From Parachlorella kessleri (Eukaryota; Chlorophyta; Trebouxiophyceae; Chlorellales; Chlorellaceae): a DNA stretch of 32,849 nt. Positions 1 to 11,300 of the stretch are shown one piece after another. Each line of letters opens with the position of its first letter. The stretch's first letter is position 1. The notes under the pieces were generated by a model that saw only the letters and a program-made list of their open reading frames with translations, ran no database searches and had not been told where the DNA came from. The stretch covers positions 1 through 32,849 of the forward strand of contig BBXU01001415.1 of NCBI GenBank assembly GCA_001598975.1, read 5' to 3'. Both the position numbers and the translations under genes were made by a program.

Positions 1-3000
1 AGTAAGAGCAGTGAGCAGGATGATGGCGGTGCTCAAGGTGTAGCTGGGGTTGCGAGGCTCCCCGGAAGACAACGCTTCTGAGCTGCACAAAGGTGGCACT
101 TCGAGCACTGCAATGCCTCCCGCGGGCCTGTTGTGGACAGCTGTACTTCGCGACTGGGTGCAGCGGTTCTGCTGGCCATGAGGCGTCCTGGCTGTGCCTA
201 CACACCATCCCCCCAAGCCTGACCACCCTGTCCCAGCAGTACGTTCCACGCCCTTGCCAGCGCAACCATACCGAGCACGGTCGCTCGCCTGGCAGGGCCC
301 CAGTGGCTGACACTTCCAGACTTAACGCTATCCTCACTCACTGTGTGTGGGGCACGACCGCAGGACACTTACACGACACCACCCACCCACCCACCTGTAT
401 CAGCACTGTGGCCACGGTGGGCGGCAGCTCTGCAAGGTCCATGTCGTGGAAGGCCGTCAAGCACAGGTCCTTGAGCTGCCGCAGGTGGCCCAGCGCGGCG
501 GCAGCGTCAAAGCGCACCACGGGGGGGTCCATCTCGCCCGCCGGCCAGCCGCCGTTGTCGTTGCCGGCGCCGTCTGCAGCAGCACCAGCAGCAGCACAGC
601 GCGTTGGTGGCCCCACATTGCGTGTCGGAAGGGGGCAGCGTGCCCGCTGCTTCCTGCCGCTGCGGCTGCGTTGCGGTGATGCAGTGCAAGCAAAGCGGGG
701 GCAGGTGCAACCGCCATCGCCCAGTCACCATGCAGTGCCGTGCCGTGGTGTCCGCCAGGGCCGCTCAAGCCATGGCAGCGCGCTGGCATGAAGGTCACCA
801 GCCTGCTGTTGGCCGTCGCTTCTGCCGCTGTGCGCTATGCTGCCTGCTGGGAGCGCTCCTGGCAGGGCTTGCACTCTGTGGCAGGCTGGGGTGCTCAGTA
901 AACTGACATCGGCATCACCAAATCTTGACATTCCTTTGACTGGCTGTGCCCTCACTTCCTACCCCCCTCCCCACCCCCCCAGCCTCCTGCTTTAATATCC
1001 AGGCACTTCTCCTTGCCCCCTGACTGCACTGCTCTGATACCACGCTCACCATTTCCCGCCCCCCCAAACTGCTCTAGCAGGTCTTCCTGCCACTGAGCAG
1101 GGTCCACGTCTTCCAGGGCGGGTGGCTGGGTGTCCGCACAAAGTTCCAAATGGACCAGGTTGGCTGGCAGGGTATGGGGCCTGCAACGCCCAGGGGTGAG
1201 GGCAGGCAGGGTGAAAAGGTGGTTTATCAGGAACACATAAAAACGCGGGTAAGCTTCAGCGTTGTGGTTTGATGCTGGCCCCGCCCTCTGCACCCTGGCG
1301 TGGCATTGACCCCATCCAACACACACTGACCGTCCCTCCAGCCAGGAAACCTCACAGGCGGTCGCTACCAGCGCTGAATCATCAACAGGCCGCTACCAGC
1401 TCCTCCAGGCCACTGGAAGCCCGCATTGTGCAGGTAATCTCCTAAACTACCCGCCTCCAAGCCAAATTGTATAGTCTGCCACCGCCTCTGCTAAGCACCT
1501 AGGCTCCCTTTCCTTCCACCTGGCGCCTCACAACCGTCATGCAAGCTCACTCGTTCTCTCCCTGAGGTAAAGCGCCAACGGTGCAAACCCAACAATACCT
1601 ACCACACGCCACCAACGCCACATCGCCCTCCTTGCTCACCCCAGCTCGACAGCGGGTCCCACATACGCCACAAGTTGCTCCAGAGCGCTGTAGGCCCCCA
1701 GGGCAAGCCCCGGCCGCAGCTCCACCCCCTCCAGCATGCGCAGCGTGGCAGCTGACGACTGCTGGAAGGCGGGGCTGCTCAGCAGGGCCGCCACCTGGCC
1801 GGCGGGCACGTGCTCCAGGGCCAACCGCTTGACCTGCATGACACAAGGAGTACATAATGACACATAACTATGTATGAGCGACACACCCACCGCCCACCAT
1901 GCACTTACCCACCCGCAACCACAGCCTCCACCTTCCACCCACCTGCACCCCCGACAGCAGGAAGTCCATCTGGTGGTCCTGGAGCTCGTTGGCATACCCC
2001 AGCTGTAGGGGCTCCCCCGGGGAGTGCCGGACCAGCTCAAAACGGGTGCCGTTGTAGAGCCCGACTGCGTCATCGATCTCTGAAAAAAAAAAACGGAGGG
2101 GGGGGGGGTCACTGGGGTGTCACTGGGCGGCAGCGCCATGCAGGGCGGGCACTTAATACGAGGTGCAATACTCTTCACAAAGCAGCCAACGGCTGCGCTG
2201 AGGACGGTCCGAAGGCACGACACGCACGGCCAGGCCCAGTATTTCTACGGCAAGTCCTGCCTCCTGCCAGGAGCATGAAGGGCATGGCGGTGTTGGTTGA
2301 GGAGCCACCACTCCTGCAAACCAGTACCCAGGCATGCACACTCTTGGCCCGGGCAGCAGGGAGTCCCACGGCCCGCAGGTCCACCGCACCCTCTGTCACA
2401 GCAGTCCCCACGGACTGCTGAAAGGCAATGCTGGTCAGCACAATCCCCCCCCCACACCACGACCACCACACAGACACACAACGACACCCCCAGCATCCAA
2501 GCAACCGCTCACCTGGCGTGTCTGGCTGGAAGAAGGTGCCGAAATGGCGTGCGTGGGGGTTGTCCCCAAAGTAGGCCTGGACCCCCAGCTGGTCCACGCT
2601 GTGCAGTGTGCGGAACCTGGACAGGCATGCAAAGCGTAGCATGTACCACTGTACGCTGCGGCTATTGCAAAAGAGTGCCTGTTCCCCCACAGACCTCCAC
2701 CCTGGGGTGTGCAAGAGCCTGCATGGGGGTGTGAGAGGTGGGCAGGCGGGTGGGCAGCGCAACCAGTCAACCAGGCCAGCATGCGTTCAGGGACAAAGAG
2801 GGGAGTGACTCATGAAGCTGCCTGCCAAGCATATTCCCACAGCTGCGCAAGTGTCCCAGCTACAGCCGCGCTGCACAACACACCGCAGCTGCAGCTGACA
2901 CCATGCCAGTGCTACGGTTGTGACGGGGCACTAGCAATAGGTTTTCCCGCCATGCCAGGACCACAATCTGCAAGCTGCCATGGGCCCGCAAGGCTGGGGC

Positions 3001-6000
3001 ACATACCAAGGGTGTTCCAAGTGGGGATCATCGGGATCGTACGGAGGCGCTGGCACATAGTGCTCTCCCTCCTCCCGCTTGGCACCTGCATGCAGTGGAG
3101 ACCCGAGGCGCCCCGGATGACCTCTACATGACTGGGTGATTATCGAGTAGTGAAGAGAGAGTGAGAGAGCAGGTAGCAAGAGCGTCAGCATGCAAGCGGA
3201 CATGCCTGCCGCTGCATTTGGACAAAAAAGGCGCCAAGGGCTGTTGGTCAGGCAAGGGATGGCAGGTTTAGTCATGTGGAGTAGACGATGGAAAGGACAT
3301 GCCGGACTTGACCCTTGCAGTACAGGCAGAGGCATGCCCCTGCTGAAGCTCCAGCAACACATTGAATGGAATACCACCAGTGAATGTAATACCAGAAATG
3401 TATGTAAATATTGAGGGTGACAGGAAGAACAAACAAAAAGAGATAGGGTTGAACAATTTGATCTAATACCCCCAACCTTGGGTTTGGCGTCACCAGCTCC
3501 AGCAACACATTGAATGGGATATCCCAATCTAATGTAATACCATCATTTGATGTCAGACCCCCCACCTGGGTCTGGCGCCACCAGCTCCAGGTGGTTGAGG
3601 ACCAGCTCCGCATGGGCCACCCGCCCTTCCATAAACCCCTGAGTCAGCACCACCAGGGCAGCCTCGCCCCCGGGAGGGGGCACCTCCATGCCCGGGGGCA
3701 GTAGCAGGGAGATGAGGGGCGCAGTCACCGACAGGTCATCGCTGACCTGGCGGCACAGCTCAGCCCAGGGCACATACCTGCAAGAGGGTGTGCAGGGGCT
3801 GTCAGTGCACGATGCACGAAAAGTAGGCCCCAGGGTAGTATGCCATGCACCGCCTGCTGCTAGTTGCGGCAAGCCAAGCCTGAGCAAGGGTGAGAACGCT
3901 CAACCCCGGAGCACAATCTCACAGCGACACAGCGAACACCCACTTGGCAGGACCTTACCATGCCTCAGTGCTTCCTCCCGGCCCCACAACCACCCCCAAC
4001 TGCTTAGCTGCACTCCCATCGGCCCCATCACTCCCTTCTACAGCCTTTCCACCTCCTCGGTACGCTGTTCGCTGTTCGATCACGGACTAGTTGGTTCAGG
4101 CTAGATCTCCACTTCTTATGATGTTTTTTGCCGCTCAAAACGGCCCCACCATTCCCTTCTACAGCCTCTCCACTTCCTCGGTACGCCGTTCGACTTGGCT
4201 AGTTTTACTCGGCTAGACTCTCCAACTTTTAAAGACTCGTCTCTGCCGCTCACATGGTGCTCCCCGCCAGCGCCACCCGCGCCAGCTGGAGCCCTGCCGG
4301 CAGCCTCACAGGCTCGTTGTGAAGCGCCAGCACCTGCAGCTGCCCCCGCGGCCGGCAGGCGTGCCAGGCACACGCTGGAGAAGTCTGACAGGGACAGGGC
4401 TGTGAGGTGCTGCAGGGCCGCCAGGCAGCCGGCGTCAAAGTGGTGCTCCCCATCCATCTCCTCGTCTGCGGGGGTGGGGAACATCACACAAGACATTGGC
4501 TGGGGTGGCAAAGGTGCAGAAACAGGGCTGTGTGGGCGCCCAAGCAGGCAGGCAGGCAGGCAGGCAGGCAGGAAGGCAGCATCCATGGTGTGCACGCACT
4601 CCATCTCCTCAGTTGCGGGCAGCGCAATTTGTGCACTTGATGTGCACAGAGGGAGTGGTTGCGGTTACCCTAGGGGTACTCTTCCTGGGACAAGGTGTGT
4701 ATGCTGCAGGGACCACAGGATATGCCAAACCAGTGTCCCCTCCCCCCCCTCCCACCCCAAAGTGTCACCACCTCTTCAATCAGCAACACCACAACACCGT
4801 GAAGAGGTCTTGGTTGTGCAACCACGGTAGCGGCCGGGCAGTCAAGGCTTGCCCTGCCACGCGATAACCAGCCCTGTCCCGGCTCGTCTCAACCCAAAGC
4901 CTGCCCCGCCAGCCCTGCGACCATCTGGCAGTAGCAATGCACCCCCGGGCAACCCGCGGCCTATGCTGAACTACTGTGACGAGGCGACACATGCCCTTCT
5001 CCCCTCCTGGCGGTCTTCCTACTGCTGGTACCAGCAAGCCAAACTGCCTGGATTGCCACTCTCTAAGCCGCCAACCCCGGCCACAGCTATAGCTTCACCT
5101 CACCCACCTGCTTCTCCTATGAGTTCTCCAGGGCAGCACATGCACAGGTGAACTCACCTGAATGCAAGTCCAGCTCCTCTAAGTGTGGGAAGTCCGCAGG
5201 CCGAAGCGCATCGGCGGAGTCGGCCGCCAGCTGCGCCCCCAGCAGCCGCCGCAGCGTGCCGCCCGACCGCTCCAAAAACTGCAAGGGCAGGGCACGGCAC
5301 GTTCAACCACAGTGCGCTGCAGGTCGGTACCGCCATTTGCGCAGGGAGCGGCAACCTGTCCGGCATGAGCACAGCTGTTCTCACCCGGGACTCCGTGGTA
5401 CCCAAGCACAGGCGTGGTCCTGCCCAAGGCTGCTTGAGAGGTGCCGTGACTGCTCCGCTGCGGGCCTCCGCCTACGCCTTCCTTACCAGGAATAGATAGC
5501 TAGGCCGTCCCCCTGCCCCATCTACATATCTAGCAAGGTTCTATTTAAGGTCTATCCCATACTGCCCTTTGCGCTCTTTGGTAGAACAACACGCCTACAA
5601 CCTCCCCATGGCCTCGTGTCCCCAACCAGACCTGCGGCCTGTGGCGGAAGAGGTCTATGGTGAAGTGGGAGGGGGAGAGCTCCAGCTCCAGGAGGGTCAC
5701 GCGTGCCAGCCAGTCGATTACGTCATCCTCCAGCTCCGGCAGGTCACCCAGGTTGATGCGCAGGGGCGTGCTGCGAGCCGCCTCCAGCCAAGCCTGGAAA
5801 ACACACCGGCACAACAACACTAATTGAGGTGGCGATCCGCTGTTAGACTAGATTACACTAGACAAGATAAGACAACATCACTAGTGGACCCCTTGGACTG
5901 CCTGACAGGTGAGGGGGGTGCCCAGCATGACAGCAGCAGGCTAAGGAGTAGTGCGGCGGGCCGGGTTGGATGGCCCATGACTAACAACATGGAGGCCGTC

Positions 6001-6730
6001 TCTGGGAGGCTGCCCAGAGAGACAGGAAGGCCTCCTGGGCAAATGCTGGAGGGGTCCCTGTCTGCTGCGCGCGCTAGCCAGGAATGCCCAGCAGGAAGCT
6101 GTGCTGTAAGTTCCGTTTGCGGGGGACGCGGGGGAGAAGAGCCCCAGGGCCAGCCTGGCTCCCCTCCTTAGCCAGCCCCAATGCCAACGGGACCCGGTTT
6201 GAGCTTTACTTGATTACACTTGATCACTGAATGGAAAGCTGCGAGACACATGCCAGCGAGCAGTCGGGTGCCCCACCCCCTCCCCACCCACCCACCCACC
6301 CACCCACCAATACAGGACCTGACCTTGCAGACCAGGGCAAACGGCTCCCAGATCTTCACTAGCGGGTAGGCTTCCAGCGCCGTGTCCCCCAGGAGCTGCT
6401 GTAGTACCAGGCGCAGCAGTTCCGGCGGCAGCAACCCTGCCTGACTCGCGGAGGGCTCGGCCGCTGCCTCCTGCAGGCCCAAGGGAATAGCCAGGGTGTG
6501 TTGATGTGAGCCAGCTGAGCCAGAGCAGCACAGGAACACCCCTGCCGTGCCTTCTTCAGCGACCGTCAAGGGCAAAGGCACCGAGAGTGATACTGCCCGA
6601 CCCCACACGAGTTTTGTGCAACTGCCAGCAGTTTTGGTAGCAGCAGGGCAGAGAAACATCGGCAGCACTGCGTTGCAGGGGACCCGAATCAACCTCATGA
6701 TGGCGCTCTCACCATAGGTGTAGCACTCAT
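1..6730 (-). CDS. F-box / leucine-rich-repeat-like protein, 3'-partial, with a frame break
   Basis: Probable substrate-recognition subunit of an SCF-type ubiquitin ligase (inferred from the F-box). Exons, 5' to 3': 6713-6730 (tentative, MSATPM), 6324-6470, 5632-5793, 5158-5278, 4254-4465, 3566-3777, 3007-3085, 2513-2616, 1943-2079, 1640-1833, 1050-1180, 391/395-573, <1-107. The F-box is split by an intron: LLPPELLRLVLQQLLGD ... FALVCK joins AWLEAARSTP. Leucine-rich segments follow, e.g. FPHLEELDLHS, LQHLTALSLSDF, LQVLALHNEPV, NLVHLELCAD, LRQLKDLCLTAF. Phase is kept at every junction except inside exon 4257-4465 (see the frame-break entry) and at the last junction. There the stretch LEVPPLCSSEAL is read only if the repeated GTGG donor is used 4 nt further on, at 390/389. 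The start codon is uncertain: a longer unspliced frame reaches upstream to 6758. About 600 codons are visible and the C-terminus lies beyond base 1. The F-box identity is fairly sure; the exact substrate is unknown. Confidence 0.7.
3345..3591 (-). repeat. Diverged tandem copies of an exon end plus donor in the intron after exon 3566-3777
   Basis: The last bases of exon 3566-3777 and its donor, with plus-strand core gcgccaccagctccag at 3575-3590, recur as gcgtcaccagctccag at 3488-3503, 87 bases away. The second copy is followed by a similar donor-like CCCAAGGTTGGGGG on the minus strand. A third partial copy (gctccagcaacacattgaatgg) begins at 3348. It shares the segment containing attgaatgg and aatgtaatacca with copy two. 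Confidence 0.7.
4343..4347 (-). other. Frame break in F-box gene at a 5-C run
   Basis: Within exon 4254-4465 the upstream half (ending LSLSDFSSVCLARLPAAG) is in phase with the preceding exon. The downstream half (QLQVLALHNEPVRLPAGLQ) is in phase with the following exon, where the junction codon ATG is followed by YVPWAELCRQV. The two halves differ by one base. Four rather than five C (plus strand) would give one continuous leucine-rich reading frame. It may be an assembly error, a real frameshift allele, or a gene on its way to being a pseudogene. Confidence 0.65.
4544..4573. repeat. (GCAG)n tetranucleotide microsatellite
   Basis: About seven GCAG units lie in the intron between exons 4254-4465 and 5158-5278 of the F-box gene. 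They are seen directly; no function is implied. Confidence 0.9.
6278..6309. repeat. (CCCA)n microsatellite in F-box gene intron
   Basis: A run of CCAC/CCCA units sits just inside the intron, about 15-45 bases downstream (minus strand) of the donor that follows the F-box half-exon 6324-6470. Confidence 0.85.
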
Positions 6731-6839
6731 GACTTTGGTTACCACCTGGGCGGGTCACCGCAAGACATGACTAGCACTATGGTGCCGGACACCAGCGATG
6801 GCTGCTTTTGGATCAGGAGGGTAAAAATAATATGTATCA

Positions 6840-7636
6840 ATGGTAGAATCAACCGATCCAGGGGACGGTGCTGCCAACTGCATGCCGTGCTGCGTCTTCA
6901 CCGCAGCCCCGCCAGCGCCGGGCTTCAAGCCAGTAGACGACAGAAGCGGCCGTGCTCAGGTATTTCTTTCAATTGCATCAACCCTGATCCAGCGCTTGAC
7001 CTAATGACATTGAGCGGGAGAGGTGGACAGCTGCAGCGGCCACCCCACCTACTCTTGGGGCTGGCGGCTGGCCTCGCATTGGGAGCAGCGGCCCTTGCAC
7101 GGCGGCTGCAACTCTCAAGGGCGGCACGACAGCCTCGCACGGACAGCAGCAGCCGAGAGAGCGGGCTGCCAGATAAGGGGGCCACTGCAGCTTCCCCGGC
7201 TGTCCTGAGCAGCACTGGCACAGTTGGCAGCACAGCTGCCGTGCTAGCAGAAGAAAAGCTGCCCGGCGAGACCACGGCAGTCGTGAGTGACGACCAGCCA
7301 GCGGAGGTTGATCACTCGGCACTGACTGGCCAGCCAGCAGTACATGTCACACCGGCCCAGGGGCAGCCTACCAGCCACAGCAGCCAGGAGCCAGGCCTGC
7401 CCGTGCAAGCCTCTCGCGACGTTCAGAAGGGTGACGCTCAGCCAGCAACAGCTGTTGAAGTACTCATCAAGGCAGCATACCCTGAGGAGGAAGCCCCTAG
7501 CAACGACCAGCCGTTGCAGCAAGAGCAGAGGCAGGCGCTGCGGCAAAAGCTTCAGCCTGCACAGCAGAAGCAGCAGCTGTCAGTGGTGGGGAAGTCCCTC
7601 AGAAGAGCCTTTTCACGTAAAGCAGCCAAGCGCTGA
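6840..7636 (+). CDS. Small single-pass membrane protein, function unknown
   Basis: Proposed exons are 6840-6959 and 7031-7636, giving 241 aa with a 71-nt GT-AG intron in phase 0. Exon 1 encodes an N-terminus with a CMPCC cluster and a Pro/Ala stretch ending in DDRSGRAQ. Exon 2 opens with a hydrophobic segment, HLLLGLAAGLALGAAALA (about residues 46-63), flanked by arginines. It continues as a long Ser/Ala/Gln-rich, probably disordered region and ends in a basic tail, SLRRAFSRKAAKR. I do not recognise the family. An alternative is an unspliced 289-aa frame from 6767, but its extra N-terminal sequence looks less protein-like. It is transcribed divergently from the F-box gene, with only about 110 bases between the proposed starts. 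A TGTAA motif lies 150 bases after the stop. Confidence 0.55.
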
Positions 7637-7785
7637 AAGTGCTCGCGTCCGTCATTCATGTTTTGGTTTGGGTGCATAGGTATGTTTGTTCAATCAAACT
7701 GGCTACAGACATACTTTACAACCAGTTTGCCCAACCAGTTCGTTCAATCCACCAAGGTGTGATATTCATTAAATGTGCTGTACAC

Positions 7786-7790
7786 TGTAA
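7786..7790 (+). promoter_or_regulatory. Polyadenylation-like motif TGTAA
   Basis: TGTAA, the usual chlorophyte polyadenylation signal, lies 150 bases past the stop codon at 7636 on the coding strand. It probably sets the 3' end of the small membrane-protein transcript. Confidence 0.45.
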
Positions 7791-8069
7791 GCTAACAACT
7801 GTGCTAGCTGCTTGCAAGTTCAGCATTGACAACTTGAAGGTGCCTGAACTTCTACAAGTGCGACTGCAGCACAACGAACCCCCTCACTTGTTCCCTTGCT
7901 TGCTTGTACCCTAGTTGCATATAGCAGTTCTTGTCTCCCTTGTAGTATGTCTGTGGCGTAGCACTACCCATACCTATTGCTGCAAGTTCTTACATAGCAG
8001 CGCCCCATCTGCTCTTGCCCTGTGTAGCTGCTAATATTGTTTTAGCTCAGCATGAACATCTTCACATCA

Positions 8070-8074
8070 TTACA
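8070..8074 (-). promoter_or_regulatory. Polyadenylation-like motif TGTAA for the DCAF13 gene
   Basis: TTACA on the plus strand reads TGTAA on the minus strand, about 320 bases beyond the DCAF13 stop. A second copy lies at 7990-7994. Apart from these motifs, bases 7637-8391 form the shared 3' region of two convergent genes, with no further gene seen. Confidence 0.4.
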
Positions 8075-8391
8075 TGCAGCCTCGCTTTCATTGCGCATAC
8101 CCACCCAATTGGGCAGCCCGTTAACCCCTTTTGTTAACCGATCGCTTTTGCAAACAGCGACACATGCTTCCGCAGGCCTAGTAGCCGTCAATGTGCTTCA
8201 TAAGAACCGACACTTCTTACCCGCCCCAGCTGGCTCAAGCCTGCACACTACCAAACCTCCTCCGCCTGTGCCAAACTCCTGTACCACACCATATAAGTAC
8301 AGACTCCTATACCACCCCAGTGTATTTCATCGCCAGAAGCACCTTGTCACACTCACACGCACACCTTTCATCCACACTAGCTATCTAGATA

Positions 8392-11300
8392 TCACTCTAG
8401 CTCTGCCACTATCTTCTTCTTGCGAGCCGGCTTGACTTTCACGCTGCCCGGAGCGCTGTGCGCGATGACATTCTGCGTCCGCCGTCGGTCAGCTTCTGTC
8501 ATGTCCCGCCGCAGCTTGCTAGCCTGCACCATACACGAACGCTGCAGTTATAGGTTCAACTGCCCTGCCATGGCAAACGCACAGCCACAGCAAGGGAGCT
8601 TGTTCACAACCCCAATGCAGCACGGCATCAGGCCGGTGTTCCTCCAACAGAGCCTCCGGCCTAGACCACCCTGCTCAGGTAGACCACCTCACAGTGCCAT
8701 ATCTCTCACCTTGGACACTCTAGATCGACCCATTGGCCGCCCTGGCCAACATGAAGGGTGATGCCTTGAATGCTTTCGACGCCTCCAAGGCCAGGGACTC
8801 ACCCCGCTCACCACCACCAAACCACCCACCTTGTGTTCGACCGCGCCAAGGACTCACCCCGTTACCCACCACACCACCCACCTTGTGTATGGCTGCCGGC
8901 ACGTGCCGCTGGCGCACAATGCGCTTGACCTCCGGCAGGTGCTTGTGCCGCTCTATCAGCGCCTTGTTGTAGGCAACTTTGTGCCGCTCGCGTGGCAGGA
9001 GCGTGCCCAGCTGCTGCGACGCGTCGGCCTTCCAGATGCGGACATTCATGTCATCTGAGCCTGCAAGCCCGCCAAGCTGGAGGATGAGAGCGGGCTAGCG
9101 GGGAAGGGTTGTTGGTCTGAAGATGGGCCGCGCCATGTGACGCTGGCGGAATGGCAGCGGCGGGGGAGGTAAGGGAAGGAGCGGGTGCAAGACATCAGTG
9201 CATCCGTGCATGTCATCATCAAATGCACTGCGTGACACCACCTGATAACGTCACCTTTCAGTCGCGGCTTGGAGGCTTAACAAGGCAGTGGCATGCATAT
9301 GGCAAACCAAGGTTATCAAAGCCGGACCCCTCTCTCCAAACACCAACTTCAGCCATGGCAGCATTGCAGCTCCCCACCCACCCACCACCAGGCCGGGCAC
9401 TCACCGCTGAAGACGTAGCTGGCGTCGCCGCTGTAGCGCACGGCAAACACTCGCTGCATGCGCTTGGTGTGGTACACCTCCCGGCTGTGCCCGCCGTTGA
9501 AGGTGAAGATGCGCACCGTCCGGTCGTAGCTGCCAGCCACAAACTCGCGACCTGGGAGGGCAGGGGAGGGGCAGGGCAGCAAGAGCACTGAGTCATTCGC
9601 TTCAAATGCAGAGCTGGAAACGGCCTGGCGACGACCAGTGCAAGCGTTGCCTGCACGGCTGCCAATCCCACACGCCTTTGGCAGTGGAGGCGAGCGAGAC
9701 CCAGGGAACCGCAGCAATGTGCAGCTCTGCAGCACAGCACCTAGACAGCGCCGCCGAACTACACAGCTGTTGACGAAAGCATTGCCAACAGCCAGCATGC
9801 TGTCTAGGCACCTTCAGATGCCAGGCATGGTGCCTGCTCACCAGTGGGCGAGTAGTCCACGTCCATGACCGCAGAGACAAAGTCCTGGTGCACGCAGCGT
9901 GCCGACTCCAGCTTGCGCATGTCGTAGGTGTAAAGGTTGCTGTCCTCGCTGGCACCTGCATGGGCGCGTGGGCAGCTTGTGTCCAGCTTGAGGCTCACAC
10001 AGAACCCCAACTTCAACTCTTACCAATATATCCGCAGCAACCAAGGTTTACCAAACACTGCATCACCCACCTCCCAAGCTCGTTCCGTCTGGTCCTGCCA
10101 GGGGGTTCAGGCCTAGCAATGAGCCACAGCCGAGCGCGCAGAGAGAAAAATATGGGGCAACCCCACGCACACAGCTCACCTGTGAAGTTGAATGCCTCCA
10201 TGGGGTTCCACGCGATGCTGTTGGTCTTGGTCTGCATGACGAGCTTGCGGATGGGGGTCGACACCCGCAGGTCGTACAGCGCTATGCTGCGGTCACTGCC
10301 GGTGGTGGCAAACACATCCGGCTCCGCCTACAATGGACATAGGGCTAGCAATTGGACTAGGGCATGCTGTAGCAAAATATCGGCAGGATAGCGCCTTCCG
10401 GTCCAGGCTACAAAGGGGACAAGGCTACGCAAGTGCCATCACCCTCTAAGACGAGATGAGGGGCCTCCTTCGCTATAAAGGCAGCTTTGTCAGGACATTA
10501 TGCTAGGCTACTCCACCGACCTGGCCGCTCGCCTGCCAGCAGGGCAGCCAGCAAGCCAGCTGCAGCCCTGCCCTCAACAGCTTTCCTCACAGAGTGACCC
10601 GCCACCAGTTGTCCCAGCGCCCATATTGATTTCCATTCTGATCCAAGGTGGCCCCTAGCCGAGAATCAACACGTCCCTGCGGCTCAAAGTAACCCTGGAC
10701 TAACGCATGTGCCGCAGGGCACTCACCGGGTTGAACCGCGCGGAGGTGACGGTGTCGGCCCCCCACGAGAAGCTCTGCACCGGCTCCGCTCGCGAGTGGT
10801 CCCAGATGTCGACCGCCGCCCCCGCCGTCGCAAACTGCTGCCGGTCCCAGTGGTGGTCAATGCCGCGGAAGGCAAACTTGCCGCTAAACTCCAGGACGGG
10901 GTCAGAGTCCTCCTGGATGGGGCCGCCGTCAAAGGGGGCAAACGGCACCTGCACCAGAATGTATTTGATCAGCTATCACATGGCGGACAGGTGTCACTCA
11001 TATCCATGAATGGAAAGGAGGGCTGCATGTGAGTGAAACAGCTGTTTGGTGGCTGGGTGCAGGACATGGGCTGGGCGCGGGATTGCAGTGCCAGATACGT
11101 CAGGGATACCCAGACACCAAGCCCTGCAAACAACAGCTCTGCAGTACAAAAGCTGAGACAGGTTCCCCTAGACATTCCCACGTCGAACCGCCCCTCCACT
11201 GCTACCAAGCACATGACTCCTCTGCGGTTGTATGGCTACAAGCTTCCAACCCAGTGGGTTGCAGCTGCAAAGTCGTCTCCGCCACTGGAGCCCACCTTCC

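Noticed and set aside
4341..4380. A 34-40-nt mini-intron in the F-box gene
   Set aside because: It would restore phase, but it is shorter than the other introns here (71 nt and up). A one-base indel in the C run is simpler.
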